NCBI GenBank assembly: GCA_040386075.1
Contig: JAZKGE010000045.1
Span: 26,478-90,477 of the forward strand
DNA: 64,000 nt
DNA from: UBA4416 sp040386075
Lineage (GTDB): Bacteria > Bacteroidota > Bacteroidia > B-17B0 > Aurantibacillaceae
Reading direction: 5' to 3'
The notes under the pieces were generated by a model. The model ran no database searches. It worked only from the letters and a program-made list of their open reading frames with translations, and was not told the DNA's origin. Made by a program: the position numbers and the translations under genes. Below are positions 6,731 through 15,226 of this stretch, piece after piece. How positions within the stretch are numbered: the first letter of the stretch is position 1; every line of letters begins with the position of its first letter.

Positions 6731-6758
6731 AAAAGAGCTGAAATTTTTCAGCTCTTTT
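6731..6758. terminator. Hairpin terminator of hpf
   Basis: AAAAGAGCTGAAA (6731-6743) pairs with TTTCAGCTCTTTT (6746-6758), 22 nt beyond the hpf stop on the minus strand. Confidence 0.8.
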
Positions 6759-6779
6759 CTCTTTTGAATTAATTTTATG

Positions 6780-7115
6780 TTAATCTTCCAAATCGGCAGC
6801 ATTCATACCCAAGTTATTGGATGGAGACGATTTTTCTTTGTGTTTTTTAATTTGAGATTTCAATGCTTCGCAAGCCAGGTCAATAGATTCTTCGAATGAA
6901 GCGGATTGCTTTTTAGAGAATAATTCCTGGCCTTTGGCAAGTATCTTTATCTCTGCTACTTTATTTTCAGTGTTCGATGCTTTATCCAAACGCATAATAA
7001 CTTCTCCGTTGATCAAACCATCATGGTAGGTTTTTAATTTATTCATTCTGTCATTTGCAAAATCAAGTAATTTTTTGTCTGCATCAAAATGTAGTGATTG
7101 AATGTTCGTTGTCAT
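6780..7115 (-). CDS. hpf: Ribosome hibernation promoting factor / RaiA-type (short form)
   Basis: 111 residues with the beta-alpha-beta-beta-beta-alpha HPF/YfiA fold pattern: FDADKKLLDFANDRMNKLKTYHDGLI, then EVIMRLDKAS, KVAEIKILAKGQELFSKKQS and SFEESIDLACEALKSQIKKHK. It lacks the C-terminal dimerisation domain of long HPF, so it should bind the 30S A/P-site region as a short form. The start is supported by a strong GGGAGG Shine-Dalgarno 7 nt upstream, which is rare in this A-rich-leader genome. It lies downstream of xerC and rpsU, a conserved order in Bacteroidota. Confidence 0.9.
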   Translation of the reverse strand: MTTNIQSLHFDADKKLLDFANDRMNKLKTYHDGLINGEVIMRLDKASNTENKVAEIKILAKGQELFSKKQSASFEESIDLACEALKSQIKKHKEKSSPSNNLGMNAADLED

Positions 7116-7122
7116 AATAAAT

Positions 7123-7128
7123 CCTCCC
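7123..7128 (-). promoter_or_regulatory. Strong Shine-Dalgarno of hpf
   Basis: GGGAGG on the minus strand, 7 nt before the hpf ATG. Other leaders in the window are A-rich without such a site. Bacteroidota ribosomes mostly ignore Shine-Dalgarno sequences, so a near-perfect one before a ribosome-hibernation gene is unusual. Confidence 0.6.
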
Positions 7129-7172
7129 TTTTTTGTGTTTTTAATTTATAACTATGTGAATTGTAATTTATT

Positions 7173-8063
7173 TTAATCACCGCGCGGGTGAGCTTGTTTG
7201 TATGATTTTTTTAATTTATCAATGGTGTTATGCGTATAGATCTGGGTAGCACTTAAATTGGCATGTCCCAACAGATCTTTTACGGCATTAATATCTGCCC
7301 CATTATTTAATAAATGTGTGGCAAAAGTATGCCGTAAAACATGTGGGCTCTTTTTTTGGATGGTGGTTATTTGTGACAGGTGTTTTTTTACAGATCTGTA
7401 AACCGCTTGATCACTCAGTGTATGTCCTTTCTCGCTAACCAACAACATAGGATTTGATAAGTTTAGTTCCTTTTTTACTTGCAAATACACTTCAAGGTTA
7501 CGTTTTAGAGGTAAAGAAATGGGGATAATTCTCTCCTTATTTCTTTTCCCCAATACCTTAATTGTGGAATTGAATAGATCCACATCCAGTTCTTTTAAAT
7601 GGGTCAATTCGGAGCGCCTGATCCCGGTTTGGTATAAAATATCCAGTATCAGCTTATCTCGTTGCCCATTAAAGCCTTCTTCAAATGTAACATCTGTAAA
7701 AAGGTCTTCCATTTGGTGTTCATCTACAAAAACAGGAAGGCGTTTTGGGGTTTTGGGCCCCGAGATCTTTGACATGGGATTAACCTCAATGATCTGTTGG
7801 CGTTGAAGAAACTTGAAAAAAGATTTTAAAGCAGATAGCTTACGGTTAACACTGCGGGCAGCCAGTTTTTGTTTAATGAGCTCTGAAACCCAGGCCCGTA
7901 TTTGCTGATAATTGATCTCAGATGCGTTTAAAGCTTCGTTCTGAGGGTTTATAAATTGTAGAAAGGTGACAATATCATTTTTATAAGAAGTAACCGTATG
8001 TGCGGAATACTTTTTTTCGTACGTTAAGTAGTCAAAAAATGATTGCAGGGACTTATCCAACAT
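7173..8063 (-). CDS. xerC: Tyrosine recombinase XerC/XerD-type
   Basis: 296 residues. The N-terminal SAM-like core-binding domain is about residues 1-90 and the catalytic domain about 105-290. All catalytic residues are present: R149 (TGIRRSEL), K173 (LGKRNKER), H241 and R244 (HVLRHTF), H267 (LLGHANL) and the nucleophile Y276 (TQIYTH). Size and context (rpsU upstream, hpf downstream) mark the housekeeping chromosome-dimer resolvase rather than a phage integrase. Whether it is the XerC or XerD partner cannot be settled from one copy. The ATG at 8063 directly follows the U-run of the rpsU terminator. Confidence 0.85.
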   Translation of the reverse strand: MLDKSLQSFFDYLTYEKKYSAHTVTSYKNDIVTFLQFINPQNEALNASEINYQQIRAWVSELIKQKLAARSVNRKLSALKSFFKFLQRQQIIEVNPMSKISGPKTPKRLPVFVDEHQMEDLFTDVTFEEGFNGQRDKLILDILYQTGIRRSELTHLKELDVDLFNSTIKVLGKRNKERIIPISLPLKRNLEVYLQVKKELNLSNPMLLVSEKGHTLSDQAVYRSVKKHLSQITTIQKKSPHVLRHTFATHLLNNGADINAVKDLLGHANLSATQIYTHNTIDKLKKSYKQAHPRGD

Positions 8064-8067
8064 AAAA

Positions 8068-8118
8068 AACCTAAGGTTATAACGAATTTAACTTTAAAAT
8101 CCGCAATAACCTTAGGTT
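8068..8118 (-). terminator. Terminator/attenuator between rpsU and xerC
   Basis: AACCTAAGGTTAT (8068-8080) is the perfect complement of ATAACCTTAGGTT (8106-8118). In the minus-strand transcript the stem is followed by TTTTTT and then the xerC ATG. It should end most rpsU transcripts and let only read-through reach xerC and hpf. Confidence 0.7.
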
Positions 8119-8142
8119 AAGATATAATTTTTGTGAAAAAGA

Positions 8143-8340
8143 CTATTCTGCAGCTAAACCTAATTGCATTTTTTGCTTGTAAACAGCTTTAATGCGGGTT
8201 TGTCTGTTTGTGATAGATGGTTTTTCGAAATTTTTACGAACGCGTAATTGTTTTACAACGCCTGTTTTTTCAAATTTCTTTTTGAACTTTTTTAAAGCTT
8301 TTTCAATGCTTTCACCTTCTTTTACTGCTACTATTAACAT
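8143..8340 (-). CDS. rpsU: 30S ribosomal protein S21
   Basis: 65 residues with the S21 pattern: MLIVAVKEGESIEKALKKFK, then the basic middle KKFEKTGVVKQLRVRKNFEKP and a tail with R/K-rich helix. S21 helps start-site selection by base-pairing of the 16S 3' end. It has a strong own promoter at 8373-8404 and a terminator directly after it. The downstream recombinase and hibernation factor follow the common Bacteroidota order. Confidence 0.95.
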   Translation of the reverse strand: MLIVAVKEGESIEKALKKFKKKFEKTGVVKQLRVRKNFEKPSITNRQTRIKAVYKQKMQLGLAAE

Positions 8341-8372
8341 TATATGAGTTTATTAATTTTTAAATTGGGTTG

Positions 8373-8404
8373 CAAATATATAGGCTTATTAACTAAAAAC
8401 CAAA
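8373..8404 (-). promoter_or_regulatory. rpsU promoter (TTTG-N20-TATATTTG)
   Basis: On the minus strand TTTG (8404-8401), a 20-nt spacer, then TATATTTG (8380-8373) match the Bacteroidota primary sigma consensus. The -7 box lies 32 nt before the rpsU ATG. Confidence 0.8.
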
Positions 8405-8452
8405 TTTTATGAGCAATTAATTGTTTATTTTAGCGTTACAAAACATAAAAAC

Positions 8453-8644
8453 ATGAAATTAATAGGAATTTTTACTTTGTTGATGCTTTTCTTAGTTATT
8501 TCCTGCAAAAAAGAACGTACCTGTGAGTGTTCAAATTCTTCGGGCACTTATATCGGCGGAACAATTGACGGAACAAAAAGCTATGCTAAAAAAGTGTGTA
8601 AAGATCTTTCTGCCGGTGAAACCACTTGTAAGCTAAAAGATTAA
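8453..8644 (+). CDS. Small cysteine-rich lipoprotein
   Basis: 63 residues with a lipoprotein signal ending LFLVISC (lipidated Cys18), followed by a short mature part with four more cysteines (CEC, then two near the C-terminus), which could form two disulfides. There is no recognised domain. Its TAA ends at 8644 and the convergent gene's stop begins at 8645, leaving no base between them. The gene is likely real because of the clean lipobox and periplasmic-type cysteine pattern. Function is unknown. Confidence 0.65.
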   Translation: MKLIGIFTLLMLFLVISCKKERTCECSNSSGTYIGGTIDGTKSYAKKVCKDLSAGETTCKLKD

Positions 8645-9157
8645 TTACTTGAACCAGCTGCTGTACATCAGGTAATTATTGGCAATACGGTTGATCTCGC
8701 CATTAATGAGTTCTTCCGAAATATCTTTGACCTTTTTAGCAGGAACTCCGGCATATATGCAACCGCTTGGAACAATTGTCCCTTCTGTTAAAACAGCACC
8801 TGCTGCAATAATTGAATTGGAACCTATTTCGCAATTATCCATTACAATAGCACCCATTCCTATTAACACATTATCATGAACATGGCTACCATGTACAATG
8901 GCATTATGGCCAACTGAGACATTATTTCCTAGAATTGTTTTTGTCTTTTGATACGTGCAATGGATCACGGCACCATCCTGGATATTTACTTTATTTCCCA
9001 TACGAATGGAATTCACATCTCCACGCACTACAGCATTGAACCAAAAACTGCAATCATCGCCACATACCACATCGCCTACAATAGTAGCGTTAGGCGCAAC
9101 AAAAGTGTTCTTTCCTAAAGTGGGTTCTATGCCATTAACAGGTAAAATAAATGCCAT
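8645..9157 (-). CDS. Gamma-carbonic-anhydrase-like hexapeptide protein
   Basis: 170 residues forming a left-handed beta helix from hexapeptide repeats (NATIVGDVVCGDDCSFWFNA and onward) with a C-terminal helix. The three zinc-ligand histidines of the gamma-CA/YrdA/PaaY group are in place (VIHCT, VGHNAIVHG). YrdA/PaaY-like members can hydrolyse CoA thioesters, and a paa locus lies 4-9 kb away on the same strand, so a PaaY-like role is possible but unproven. The ATG overlaps the upstream lipoprotein stop by 1 nt (TAATG), implying translational coupling. Confidence 0.85.
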   Translation of the reverse strand: MAFILPVNGIEPTLGKNTFVAPNATIVGDVVCGDDCSFWFNAVVRGDVNSIRMGNKVNIQDGAVIHCTYQKTKTILGNNVSVGHNAIVHGSHVHDNVLIGMGAIVMDNCEIGSNSIIAAGAVLTEGTIVPSGCIYAGVPAKKVKDISEELINGEINRIANNYLMYSSWFK

Positions 9158-9987
9158 TATTTGGACGTGATAACTTTGGTTCTGATATCGGTGATCTTGC
9201 TGTCTAATTCTTTCAAAGCGTCTAATGTAAACACATTGTCGGTTTTAGAATCCATGATCTTTTTCAGATTCAGAAGATCGGTTAAAACATAAGCGGTTTC
9301 ATCGGGTAATTTAGAGGATTTTAATAATTCTACCAGGTTATCCAAAGATTCCTTTTGGTTGAAGATCTCTTTTACGATCGGTTCACTTTTTGTTTCTTTA
9401 GCTGTTTGACAAGCTACATATAAACCTTCGATCCAGGCTCCGGCTACTAATAAAGAAGAAGTTCCGGGACGATTATTATCTCTTAATGTGCGATCGGCAC
9501 TTTTAAAAGCCTGTGTAATGATATTCAATGTTGAATCACGGTTCGATTGATTAGCCGTCATTCTGTCGCCCATATTTTCATCAAATGAATTGCTTACACC
9601 TATGCTTTTGGCAATAATGCTAACGCATTTAAAGAATAGCATTGACTCCTGGGTTTGATCGTAAATACTGGCCACATTTAGATCGGCGCCATACACACCT
9701 AAATTAAGCGCACGTGTACTTTCTAAAGAATATTTGCTAACATCATCCGGATTGTTTAAAAAGGAAACATTGTACTCGGAATTAGCTAATTTGGTTAACT
9801 CTAATATGGTTGCTCTTGAAGAAATAGTGTTAAATACATTTTGCGCTGAGATCTTTTGAGAATCAACACCTGCAATAACGTCATCAACATCCGAAGCATC
9901 TACTTCCTCTTGTTTATTTCCACCGCAGGCACTTATTAAAAATACCGTTGAACTAATTAAAAAAAGTGATCTGATATTTAAAAACAT
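9157..9987 (-). CDS. Conserved hypothetical lipoprotein
   Basis: 276 residues with signal peptide and lipobox LISACGG (Cys21). The mature part is helical and rich in Asp, Ser and Asn, containing repeated ELTKLANSEYN / DLLNLKKIMD-like helices. I do not recognise a family with certainty. It ends in a 1-nt stop/start overlap with the hexapeptide gene. The strong coupling suggests the two products are needed together, although one is exported and the other probably cytosolic. Confidence 0.7.
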   Translation of the reverse strand: MFLNIRSLFLISSTVFLISACGGNKQEEVDASDVDDVIAGVDSQKISAQNVFNTISSRATILELTKLANSEYNVSFLNNPDDVSKYSLESTRALNLGVYGADLNVASIYDQTQESMLFFKCVSIIAKSIGVSNSFDENMGDRMTANQSNRDSTLNIITQAFKSADRTLRDNNRPGTSSLLVAGAWIEGLYVACQTAKETKSEPIVKEIFNQKESLDNLVELLKSSKLPDETAYVLTDLLNLKKIMDSKTDNVFTLDALKELDSKITDIRTKVITSK

Positions 9988-10050
9988 AAAGTGTTTATTA
10001 TTTTAGTAAATATAGTTTTTTATTAAAATACATTTACATTATTTTTTTGG

Positions 10051-11793
10051 TTACTTTTTCACACCATTTTTATAGGTAATTCTGCTGATCTCTTTTCCTG
10101 TTTTATCATAAAAGATCCAATCTCCATCAGGCACGCTTTGTTTTTTTCCTTTTCTTTTATCACTTACAACCTTGTAATTACTAACCGATTGAACTTTATT
10201 GGTAATAGAGTAGGATATTGATTTACCGGATAAATGACCATCTTTAAAACGTTGTTCTTTCATTAAGCCACCTGTTTCATAATAGTAAACCCAAAGGCCA
10301 TGTTGTTTGCCTTTGCTATAATTACCGTCGCTATCAATAAAATTCCCTTTTTCGTGGTAAGCCGTCCAGTGACCATGTTTAATGCCACTTACATAAGAAC
10401 CTTTTTCTCGGTACTGGCCACTTTCATACCAGTATTCCCATAAGCCCTGTTTTTTTCCTTTTTCGTTATAAGTACCTTTGTAATTTGGTTTGCCGTTAAT
10501 GTACCAGCCTTCCCATAAACCGCCGATCAGCCCATTTGTAAATGTTCCCTGATCTTTTAGCTGCCCGTTGTTATACCAGCTTTGCCACTGCCCGTTCTCT
10601 TTGCCTGCAGCGTAAGGCCCTTCCTGTAATTTTTTTCCGTTCTCAAACCAGGTTGTCCAGGTACCTGTTTTTTGATCATTATCAAAATTACCTAATTTCC
10701 ATTTTTCGGTAGTTGGATAAAAATATTCCCAGGTACCTTTTTGCTTATCATCTAAAAAATATCCCTGCGATTCTTTATTTCCATTGCTATAATAATAGGT
10801 CCATTGATCGTTTCGTAGGCCGTCTTTTAAAGTACCTTCCATTTCAAGATTGCCCTTTTCGGTATAAAATTTCCATAAACCATTTTTCTTACCATTAACA
10901 AAGAAGCCTTCGCTTTTAGCTTTATGGTTAGCGTAGTAAGAAGAATAGAAGCCATTCAATACTCCTTTTTCATAATTAGCTTCATAGTCTAGTTCTCCGT
11001 TCGGGTGAAAATATCGCCATAAACCATTCATTAAACCATCATTATATGCGCCCTGAGCTTTAATAAGTCCATTATCATACTGCGCCGTTATAGTTCCATT
11101 GCCATTACTGATGATCGGTTTTCCTCTTTCATCATTCATGGTCATTAATAGTATGGTTGTTGAATCCTTATATTCTCTTTCATATTTTAAACTACCATTT
11201 TCATAATACTCTATGTTTTTACCACACGGTTTACCCTTACAAAAATTTAATACTGCGGCAGGTTTTCCGTTCTTATAAAATGTTTTCACTTCCCCTTCTT
11301 TAAGATCATTTTCGAATTTGCCAATACTTTCGGGTTGCCCGTTATCAAAGTAATACAACCAATCACCCTGTTTTTTTCCTTTTGAAAAAGATTCACGGCT
11401 TCTTACGGCTTTATTTTCATAGTAAGAAGTCCAGATACTATCTGCTAAATTCTGATTAAAAACAGTTTCTTGAGAAAGAACTCCTGATTTAAAGTAGTAA
11501 CGATTATATCCGTTTTTTTTGCCTCGGAAATAACTTTCGGTGGCTTTTAATACTTTATTTTCATAATAAATATACCAGGTACTATCTTCTTTTCCATTGT
11601 AAAATGAGCCTTTTCGGGAGATGTTGCCATTTTTATAATACTCCACATGTCGGCCGTGGGGCATACCTTTTACAATATTGGATTCTGATTTTAATTTAAG
11701 TTGTTCACTATCGTAATATTCTTTTTTTGGTTGAGCAAAAGCCGAAAGACTTAAAAAAAGGAAGGAAATAAATAAGAGTTTGTATGACATCAT
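10051..11793 (-). CDS. YwqK/MORN-repeat secreted protein
   Basis: 580 residues with a signal peptide (LLFISFLFLSLSAFAQ), then roughly twenty repeats of about 23 residues with the pattern G-x-W-x-Y-Y-x-x-N-G-x-x-x-x-x-G-x-F-x-x-G-x-x-x-G. These are MORN-like, annotated in databases as YwqK antitoxin family. In Bacteroidota such proteins are usually exported repeat solenoids, and the antitoxin name derives from a Bacillus system, so I do not infer a toxin-antitoxin role. No toxin gene is adjacent. Two ATGs are at 11793 and 11790. Confidence 0.82.
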   Translation of the reverse strand: MMSYKLLFISFLFLSLSAFAQPKKEYYDSEQLKLKSESNIVKGMPHGRHVEYYKNGNISRKGSFYNGKEDSTWYIYYENKVLKATESYFRGKKNGYNRYYFKSGVLSQETVFNQNLADSIWTSYYENKAVRSRESFSKGKKQGDWLYYFDNGQPESIGKFENDLKEGEVKTFYKNGKPAAVLNFCKGKPCGKNIEYYENGSLKYEREYKDSTTILLMTMNDERGKPIISNGNGTITAQYDNGLIKAQGAYNDGLMNGLWRYFHPNGELDYEANYEKGVLNGFYSSYYANHKAKSEGFFVNGKKNGLWKFYTEKGNLEMEGTLKDGLRNDQWTYYYSNGNKESQGYFLDDKQKGTWEYFYPTTEKWKLGNFDNDQKTGTWTTWFENGKKLQEGPYAAGKENGQWQSWYNNGQLKDQGTFTNGLIGGLWEGWYINGKPNYKGTYNEKGKKQGLWEYWYESGQYREKGSYVSGIKHGHWTAYHEKGNFIDSDGNYSKGKQHGLWVYYYETGGLMKEQRFKDGHLSGKSISYSITNKVQSVSNYKVVSDKRKGKKQSVPDGDWIFYDKTGKEISRITYKNGVKK

Positions 11794-11896
11794 AATAGTA
11801 AAATTAAGGTTATAACGCCTTTTACAGATCAGGATACAGAAAAATTGTAAACAATAGGAGGTTTAATAAAGCCGGTAAAAAATAATAAAGGATAAA

Positions 11897-11928
11897 TTTG
11901 TCCGAATATAAAATTTTATATACATTTG
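11897..11928 (+). promoter_or_regulatory. rrf2 promoter (TTTG-N20-TACATTTG)
   Basis: TTTG (11897-11900), 20-nt spacer, TACATTTG (11921-11928), 18 nt before the ATG at 11947. This is a full match to the Bacteroidota consensus. Confidence 0.8.
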
Positions 11929-11946
11929 TATCAGAATTAAGAAAGT

Positions 11947-12381
11947 ATGTTTTCAAAAGCGTGTGAATATGGGATAAGGGCAAGCATTTATATTGCAGGG
12001 CAATCGCATAAGGACAAGCGTGTGAGTTTAAAAGATATCGCCAAAGAGATCGGATCTCCGGAAGCATTTACAGCTAAGATCTTGCAGCAGCTTTCTAAGA
12101 ACAACATTATCGATTCAGTAAAAGGGCCGAGTGGAGGATTTCAGATAGAGCAAAAGAAATTACATAAAGTTAAATTGAGTCATATTGTACTGGCTATTGA
12201 CGGGGATTCTATTTACAAAGGTTGCGGTTTGGGTTTAAAAGAATGTTCTGAGAAAGTTCCCTGTCCGGTTCATAACCAGTTTAAGGTGATCAGAAATAGT
12301 ATTATTACAATGCTTGAAAGCACTAATCTTTCAGATCTTTCTTCAGGATTAAAGGATGGATCAACGTTTTTGAAAATGTAA
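11947..12381 (+). CDS. Rrf2-family transcriptional regulator (Fe-S type)
   Basis: 144 residues. The winged-helix start MFSKACEYGIRASIYIA is followed by the recognition helix region PEAFTAKILQQLSKNNII and wing KGPSGGF. Three cysteines at 93, 100 and 106 (CGLGLKEC...PC) form the cluster-binding pattern of IscR/NsrR/RirA-type members, so it probably senses iron-sulfur status, NO or redox. No isc or suf genes are nearby. The only same-strand neighbour is the 115-residue membrane protein 81 bp downstream, a likely target or co-transcribed gene. Confidence 0.9.
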   Translation: MFSKACEYGIRASIYIAGQSHKDKRVSLKDIAKEIGSPEAFTAKILQQLSKNNIIDSVKGPSGGFQIEQKKLHKVKLSHIVLAIDGDSIYKGCGLGLKECSEKVPCPVHNQFKVIRNSIITMLESTNLSDLSSGLKDGSTFLKM

Positions 12382-12462
12382 AAAAATTTATAATAATAAA
12401 AGATAAAAAGGTCTTAATATATTTAATTAATAAAACAAATAATAATCAAAAAAACAGAAATC

Positions 12463-12810
12463 ATGAACACAGTAAATTTAAACTCAGGAACACGTAATTT
12501 TGAAAGTAAACAGCAAACCATCACTTTTAAAAATCCATTACAAAAATGGTTTGAAAAACAAGCTGATAGTTTTGAGTATGCACGTTTTGGTATGATGGCC
12601 ATTTACATGATCGTACAAAGTTGTATAGCAGCCATCGCAGCAATGTATATTTTAAAAAATGATGCGCACATTTTGTTATTATCTGTTACTGCCGCTCTGG
12701 CGATGGCAAGTAACAGTGTATTCATTGCACAAGGGAGTGCAAAACTATGTTTAGCTGTTTTTTATTTAAGCGTAGTGATAAATGTTTTATTTATACTCTT
12801 CAATATTTAG
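12463..12810 (+). CDS. Small membrane protein downstream of Rrf2 regulator
   Basis: 115 residues: a soluble N-terminus (about 45 residues) and then three hydrophobic segments (MMAIYMIVQSCIAAIAAMYI; LLLSVTAALAMASNSVFIA; LCLAVFYLSVVINVLFILF). I see no heme-, metal- or Fe-S-binding motif. It follows the Rrf2 gene after an AT-rich 81-bp leader. Rrf2 regulators often control the next gene, so a role in NO or redox stress is possible. I do not recognise the family. Confidence 0.65.
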   Translation: MNTVNLNSGTRNFESKQQTITFKNPLQKWFEKQADSFEYARFGMMAIYMIVQSCIAAIAAMYILKNDAHILLLSVTAALAMASNSVFIAQGSAKLCLAVFYLSVVINVLFILFNI

Positions 12811-12824
12811 TTGAGGAGTATAAA

Positions 12825-13601
12825 TTATTTTCCTTTAAACTCGGGTTTCCGCTTTTCTAAAAAGGCATTTACGCCTTCAGCGTAATCCAGTGTAGAAGCT
12901 GCATCAACCTGTACGATTCCTTCGCGCGCTAATTGCTTGTCGTGGGTATTAAACATACTTTCGTTCAATAAACGCTTGGTTAATCCCATTGCTTTGGTTG
13001 GCATATTGGCCAGTGTATTTGCAAAGGCTAATACATCGGTCATGAACGTATCATCAGCAAATACTTTATAGATCATTCCCATTTGTTGAGCATCCGTAGC
13101 CATTACCTTATCGCCTGTCATCATTAAAGCCGCCGCCCTTTGAAAACCTACTAAACGGGGTAAGAAAAATGTTCCGCCACTATCTGGGATCAAACCAATT
13201 TTACTGAAAGCCTGGATAAAAGAAGCAGAGCTTGTAGCTGTTACAATATCGCAGGCCAGCGCAATGTTTGCGCCCGCACCAGCTGCTACACCATTAACTG
13301 CGGCAATGATAGGCTTTTCAATTTTGCGTAATCGTAAAATGATCGGATTGTAATGTTCGTCAACAATTTTTGCAATGCCGGGTCCTTTTGGATCAATGGC
13401 TTCGGCAAGGTCCTGGCCGGCACAAAAAGCTTTTCCAGTTCCTGTTAATACAATTGCTCTCACATTATCATCGGTTTCTGCTTTATCTAAAACCTGTTGA
13501 AGCTGTAAAGCCATTTCGCGGTTAAAGCTGTTGAATTTATCAGCACGGTTCAACGTAATAACCATGACCTTATCTTGTAATTGGGAAAGTATATAACTCA
13601 T
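12825..13601 (-). CDS. paaG: Epoxyphenylacetyl-CoA isomerase PaaG-type enoyl-CoA hydratase/isomerase
   Basis: 258 residues of the crotonase fold. The oxyanion hole is formed by FCAGQDL (59-65) and NGVAAGAG (103-110), and the catalytic acid is D140 in LIPDSGGT, as in PaaG. PaaG converts ring-1,2-epoxyphenylacetyl-CoA to the oxepin. It closes the minus-strand paa run, 34 nt after the histidine kinase. The AGQDL signature and the paa context favour PaaG over a general enoyl-CoA hydratase, which would need a Glu pair. Confidence 0.87.
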   Translation of the reverse strand: MSYILSQLQDKVMVITLNRADKFNSFNREMALQLQQVLDKAETDDNVRAIVLTGTGKAFCAGQDLAEAIDPKGPGIAKIVDEHYNPIILRLRKIEKPIIAAVNGVAAGAGANIALACDIVTATSSASFIQAFSKIGLIPDSGGTFFLPRLVGFQRAAALMMTGDKVMATDAQQMGMIYKVFADDTFMTDVLAFANTLANMPTKAMGLTKRLLNESMFNTHDKQLAREGIVQVDAASTLDYAEGVNAFLEKRKPEFKGK

Positions 13602-13635
13602 AATAGGTTGTTTATTGATGAGTTAAAAATGGGAT

Positions 13636-15141
13636 TTATTTTTTGGAAAACGAAATTTTAAATATGGTTCCTTTTTTGTCGCTGTTTAATGTATAATTAC
13701 CATTGATCTGTTCGATCAGACCTGCTAATATATCCATACCGATAGAATTTTTAGGAATAACGTTCTTATCAAAACCTTCACCATTATCTTTAATGGTTAA
13801 AAATACCTGGTTGTTATTTTCTAAAAGGATGACTTCAATTTGTCCTTCTGTTTTGTTACTAAATGCATGTTTGTAGGCGTTGGTAATTAATTCGTTCACG
13901 ATCAATCCTAACGGAATAGCCGCAGCAATATTTATATGTACATCTGTAATGCCTTTGATGATTTTTACATGTTCAATTGATTTGTAGGATTCAGAAATAT
14001 GATCCACCAATTGATTCAAGTATTCTTTGAAATTTAACTCAGCATAAGATTTTGCTTTGTAGATCAGCTCATGAACAGCTGCAATGGAATCGATACGGTT
14101 GCGGCATTCCATAAACAATTGTTTGTGATAGTCGTCACTCGATTTTTCGGATTGCATGTTGAGTAAACTGCCAACAATGGCTAAATTATTTTTAACACGG
14201 TGATTTACTTCCTGTAATAAAACCGTTTGTTCGTTCAATGCTATCTCCAGTGCTCGTTTTGCCTGTTGTTTATTATGAGATTCGATAGTAAGTGAAAGCA
14301 TTTGTGCAGCCACCAAACCGTATTTTTGTTCCTGTAAGGTCCATACCCTTGGAGCGCCCACATTTTCAAAACAGATCACGCCGATCATTTCACCCTCAAT
14401 CCTAACCGGGATATCCATCAAAGATTGAATGTTATTTGGTTTTAAATAAAAGTCATAAAGCTCTGCTGTTTTGGTTTCGTTAAAAGAATCGCGTGTCAAA
14501 ATAATTTTTTCTGTTTCAAATAACTTGAAATAAAATGGCATGGCAATACGTGGCAGATCTGTTTGTGGTACCAGTTTATTTACTCTTGCATCAAAATTCC
14601 CTACACACTGTATACGTGTTTTATCTTCATCAAAGATCCAGGCATTCACACGTGTTGTGTTCATGGCACGTGATGAAGATTCAAGGATCTCATAAATAGC
14701 TTTATCAATTTCTCCATCTCTTATTCTTCTTGATCTGGAAAGGTTTTCGATGGTTAAGCTTTTTTTAAGAATATCTTTTCTGACAAGATTTTGTTGTGTG
14801 TTATCTCTTAAATAAAAAACAAATAAGGGTTCTTTTTTTTCCTGGTCTTCGATGCATTGAACCCTGAAGGCAATATTGATAAAGGTTCGTGTCTTATGTT
14901 TAAAATTTTCTGTCCCATATATTTCTCCAAATTTTACAACAGTTTCTAAAACTGTCTCAAGCGAAAATAATGGATTGATAAATAGCCATGTAAATCCATT
15001 CTCCGCAATTTCCTTTTCTGAAAAGCCAAGTAATGAGCTATTATTTTCTGTTTGAAAAACAATTTCACCACGTTCATTCAAAACATATACATGCTCTAAA
15101 AAATTATTGATCACATGTGTGAAAACGGAATTGTTTATCAT
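13636..15141 (-). CDS. PAS-GAF sensor histidine kinase (HisKA_2 type) inside paa operon
   Basis: 501 residues with no signal peptide or membrane segment, so cytosolic. A PAS domain is about residues 1-120 (HVYVLNERGEIVFQTENNSSLLGFS), GAF about 145-290, then the HisKA_2 phosphoacceptor box EVNHRVKNNL with H314, and a HATPase about 390-500 (NELITNAYKHAF, IKDNGEGFD). No response regulator is adjacent. It lies between paaD and paaG with 85- and 34-nt gaps, all on one strand. A role in sensing the pathway's aromatic or redox state is an inference. Confidence 0.88.
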   Translation of the reverse strand: MINNSVFTHVINNFLEHVYVLNERGEIVFQTENNSSLLGFSEKEIAENGFTWLFINPLFSLETVLETVVKFGEIYGTENFKHKTRTFINIAFRVQCIEDQEKKEPLFVFYLRDNTQQNLVRKDILKKSLTIENLSRSRRIRDGEIDKAIYEILESSSRAMNTTRVNAWIFDEDKTRIQCVGNFDARVNKLVPQTDLPRIAMPFYFKLFETEKIILTRDSFNETKTAELYDFYLKPNNIQSLMDIPVRIEGEMIGVICFENVGAPRVWTLQEQKYGLVAAQMLSLTIESHNKQQAKRALEIALNEQTVLLQEVNHRVKNNLAIVGSLLNMQSEKSSDDYHKQLFMECRNRIDSIAAVHELIYKAKSYAELNFKEYLNQLVDHISESYKSIEHVKIIKGITDVHINIAAAIPLGLIVNELITNAYKHAFSNKTEGQIEVILLENNNQVFLTIKDNGEGFDKNVIPKNSIGMDILAGLIEQINGNYTLNSDKKGTIFKISFSKK

Positions 15142-15226
15142 CGAAATTACTTTAAGCTAATATAAAGCTTATTTCGTAATATAAAAAGCGTATTTAGTCG
15201 AAGTATGGAGGGATTTAACTATTTTA

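Noticed and set aside
7173..8063. Tyrosine recombinase as an integrase of a mobile island
   Set aside because: Its gene order with rpsU and hpf and its size fit the housekeeping Xer protein; no attachment site or phage genes are nearby.
10051..11793. Reading the YwqK-type protein as a toxin-antitoxin system
   Set aside because: It is a large exported repeat protein with no adjacent toxin; the name comes from a Bacillus protein of similar repeats only.
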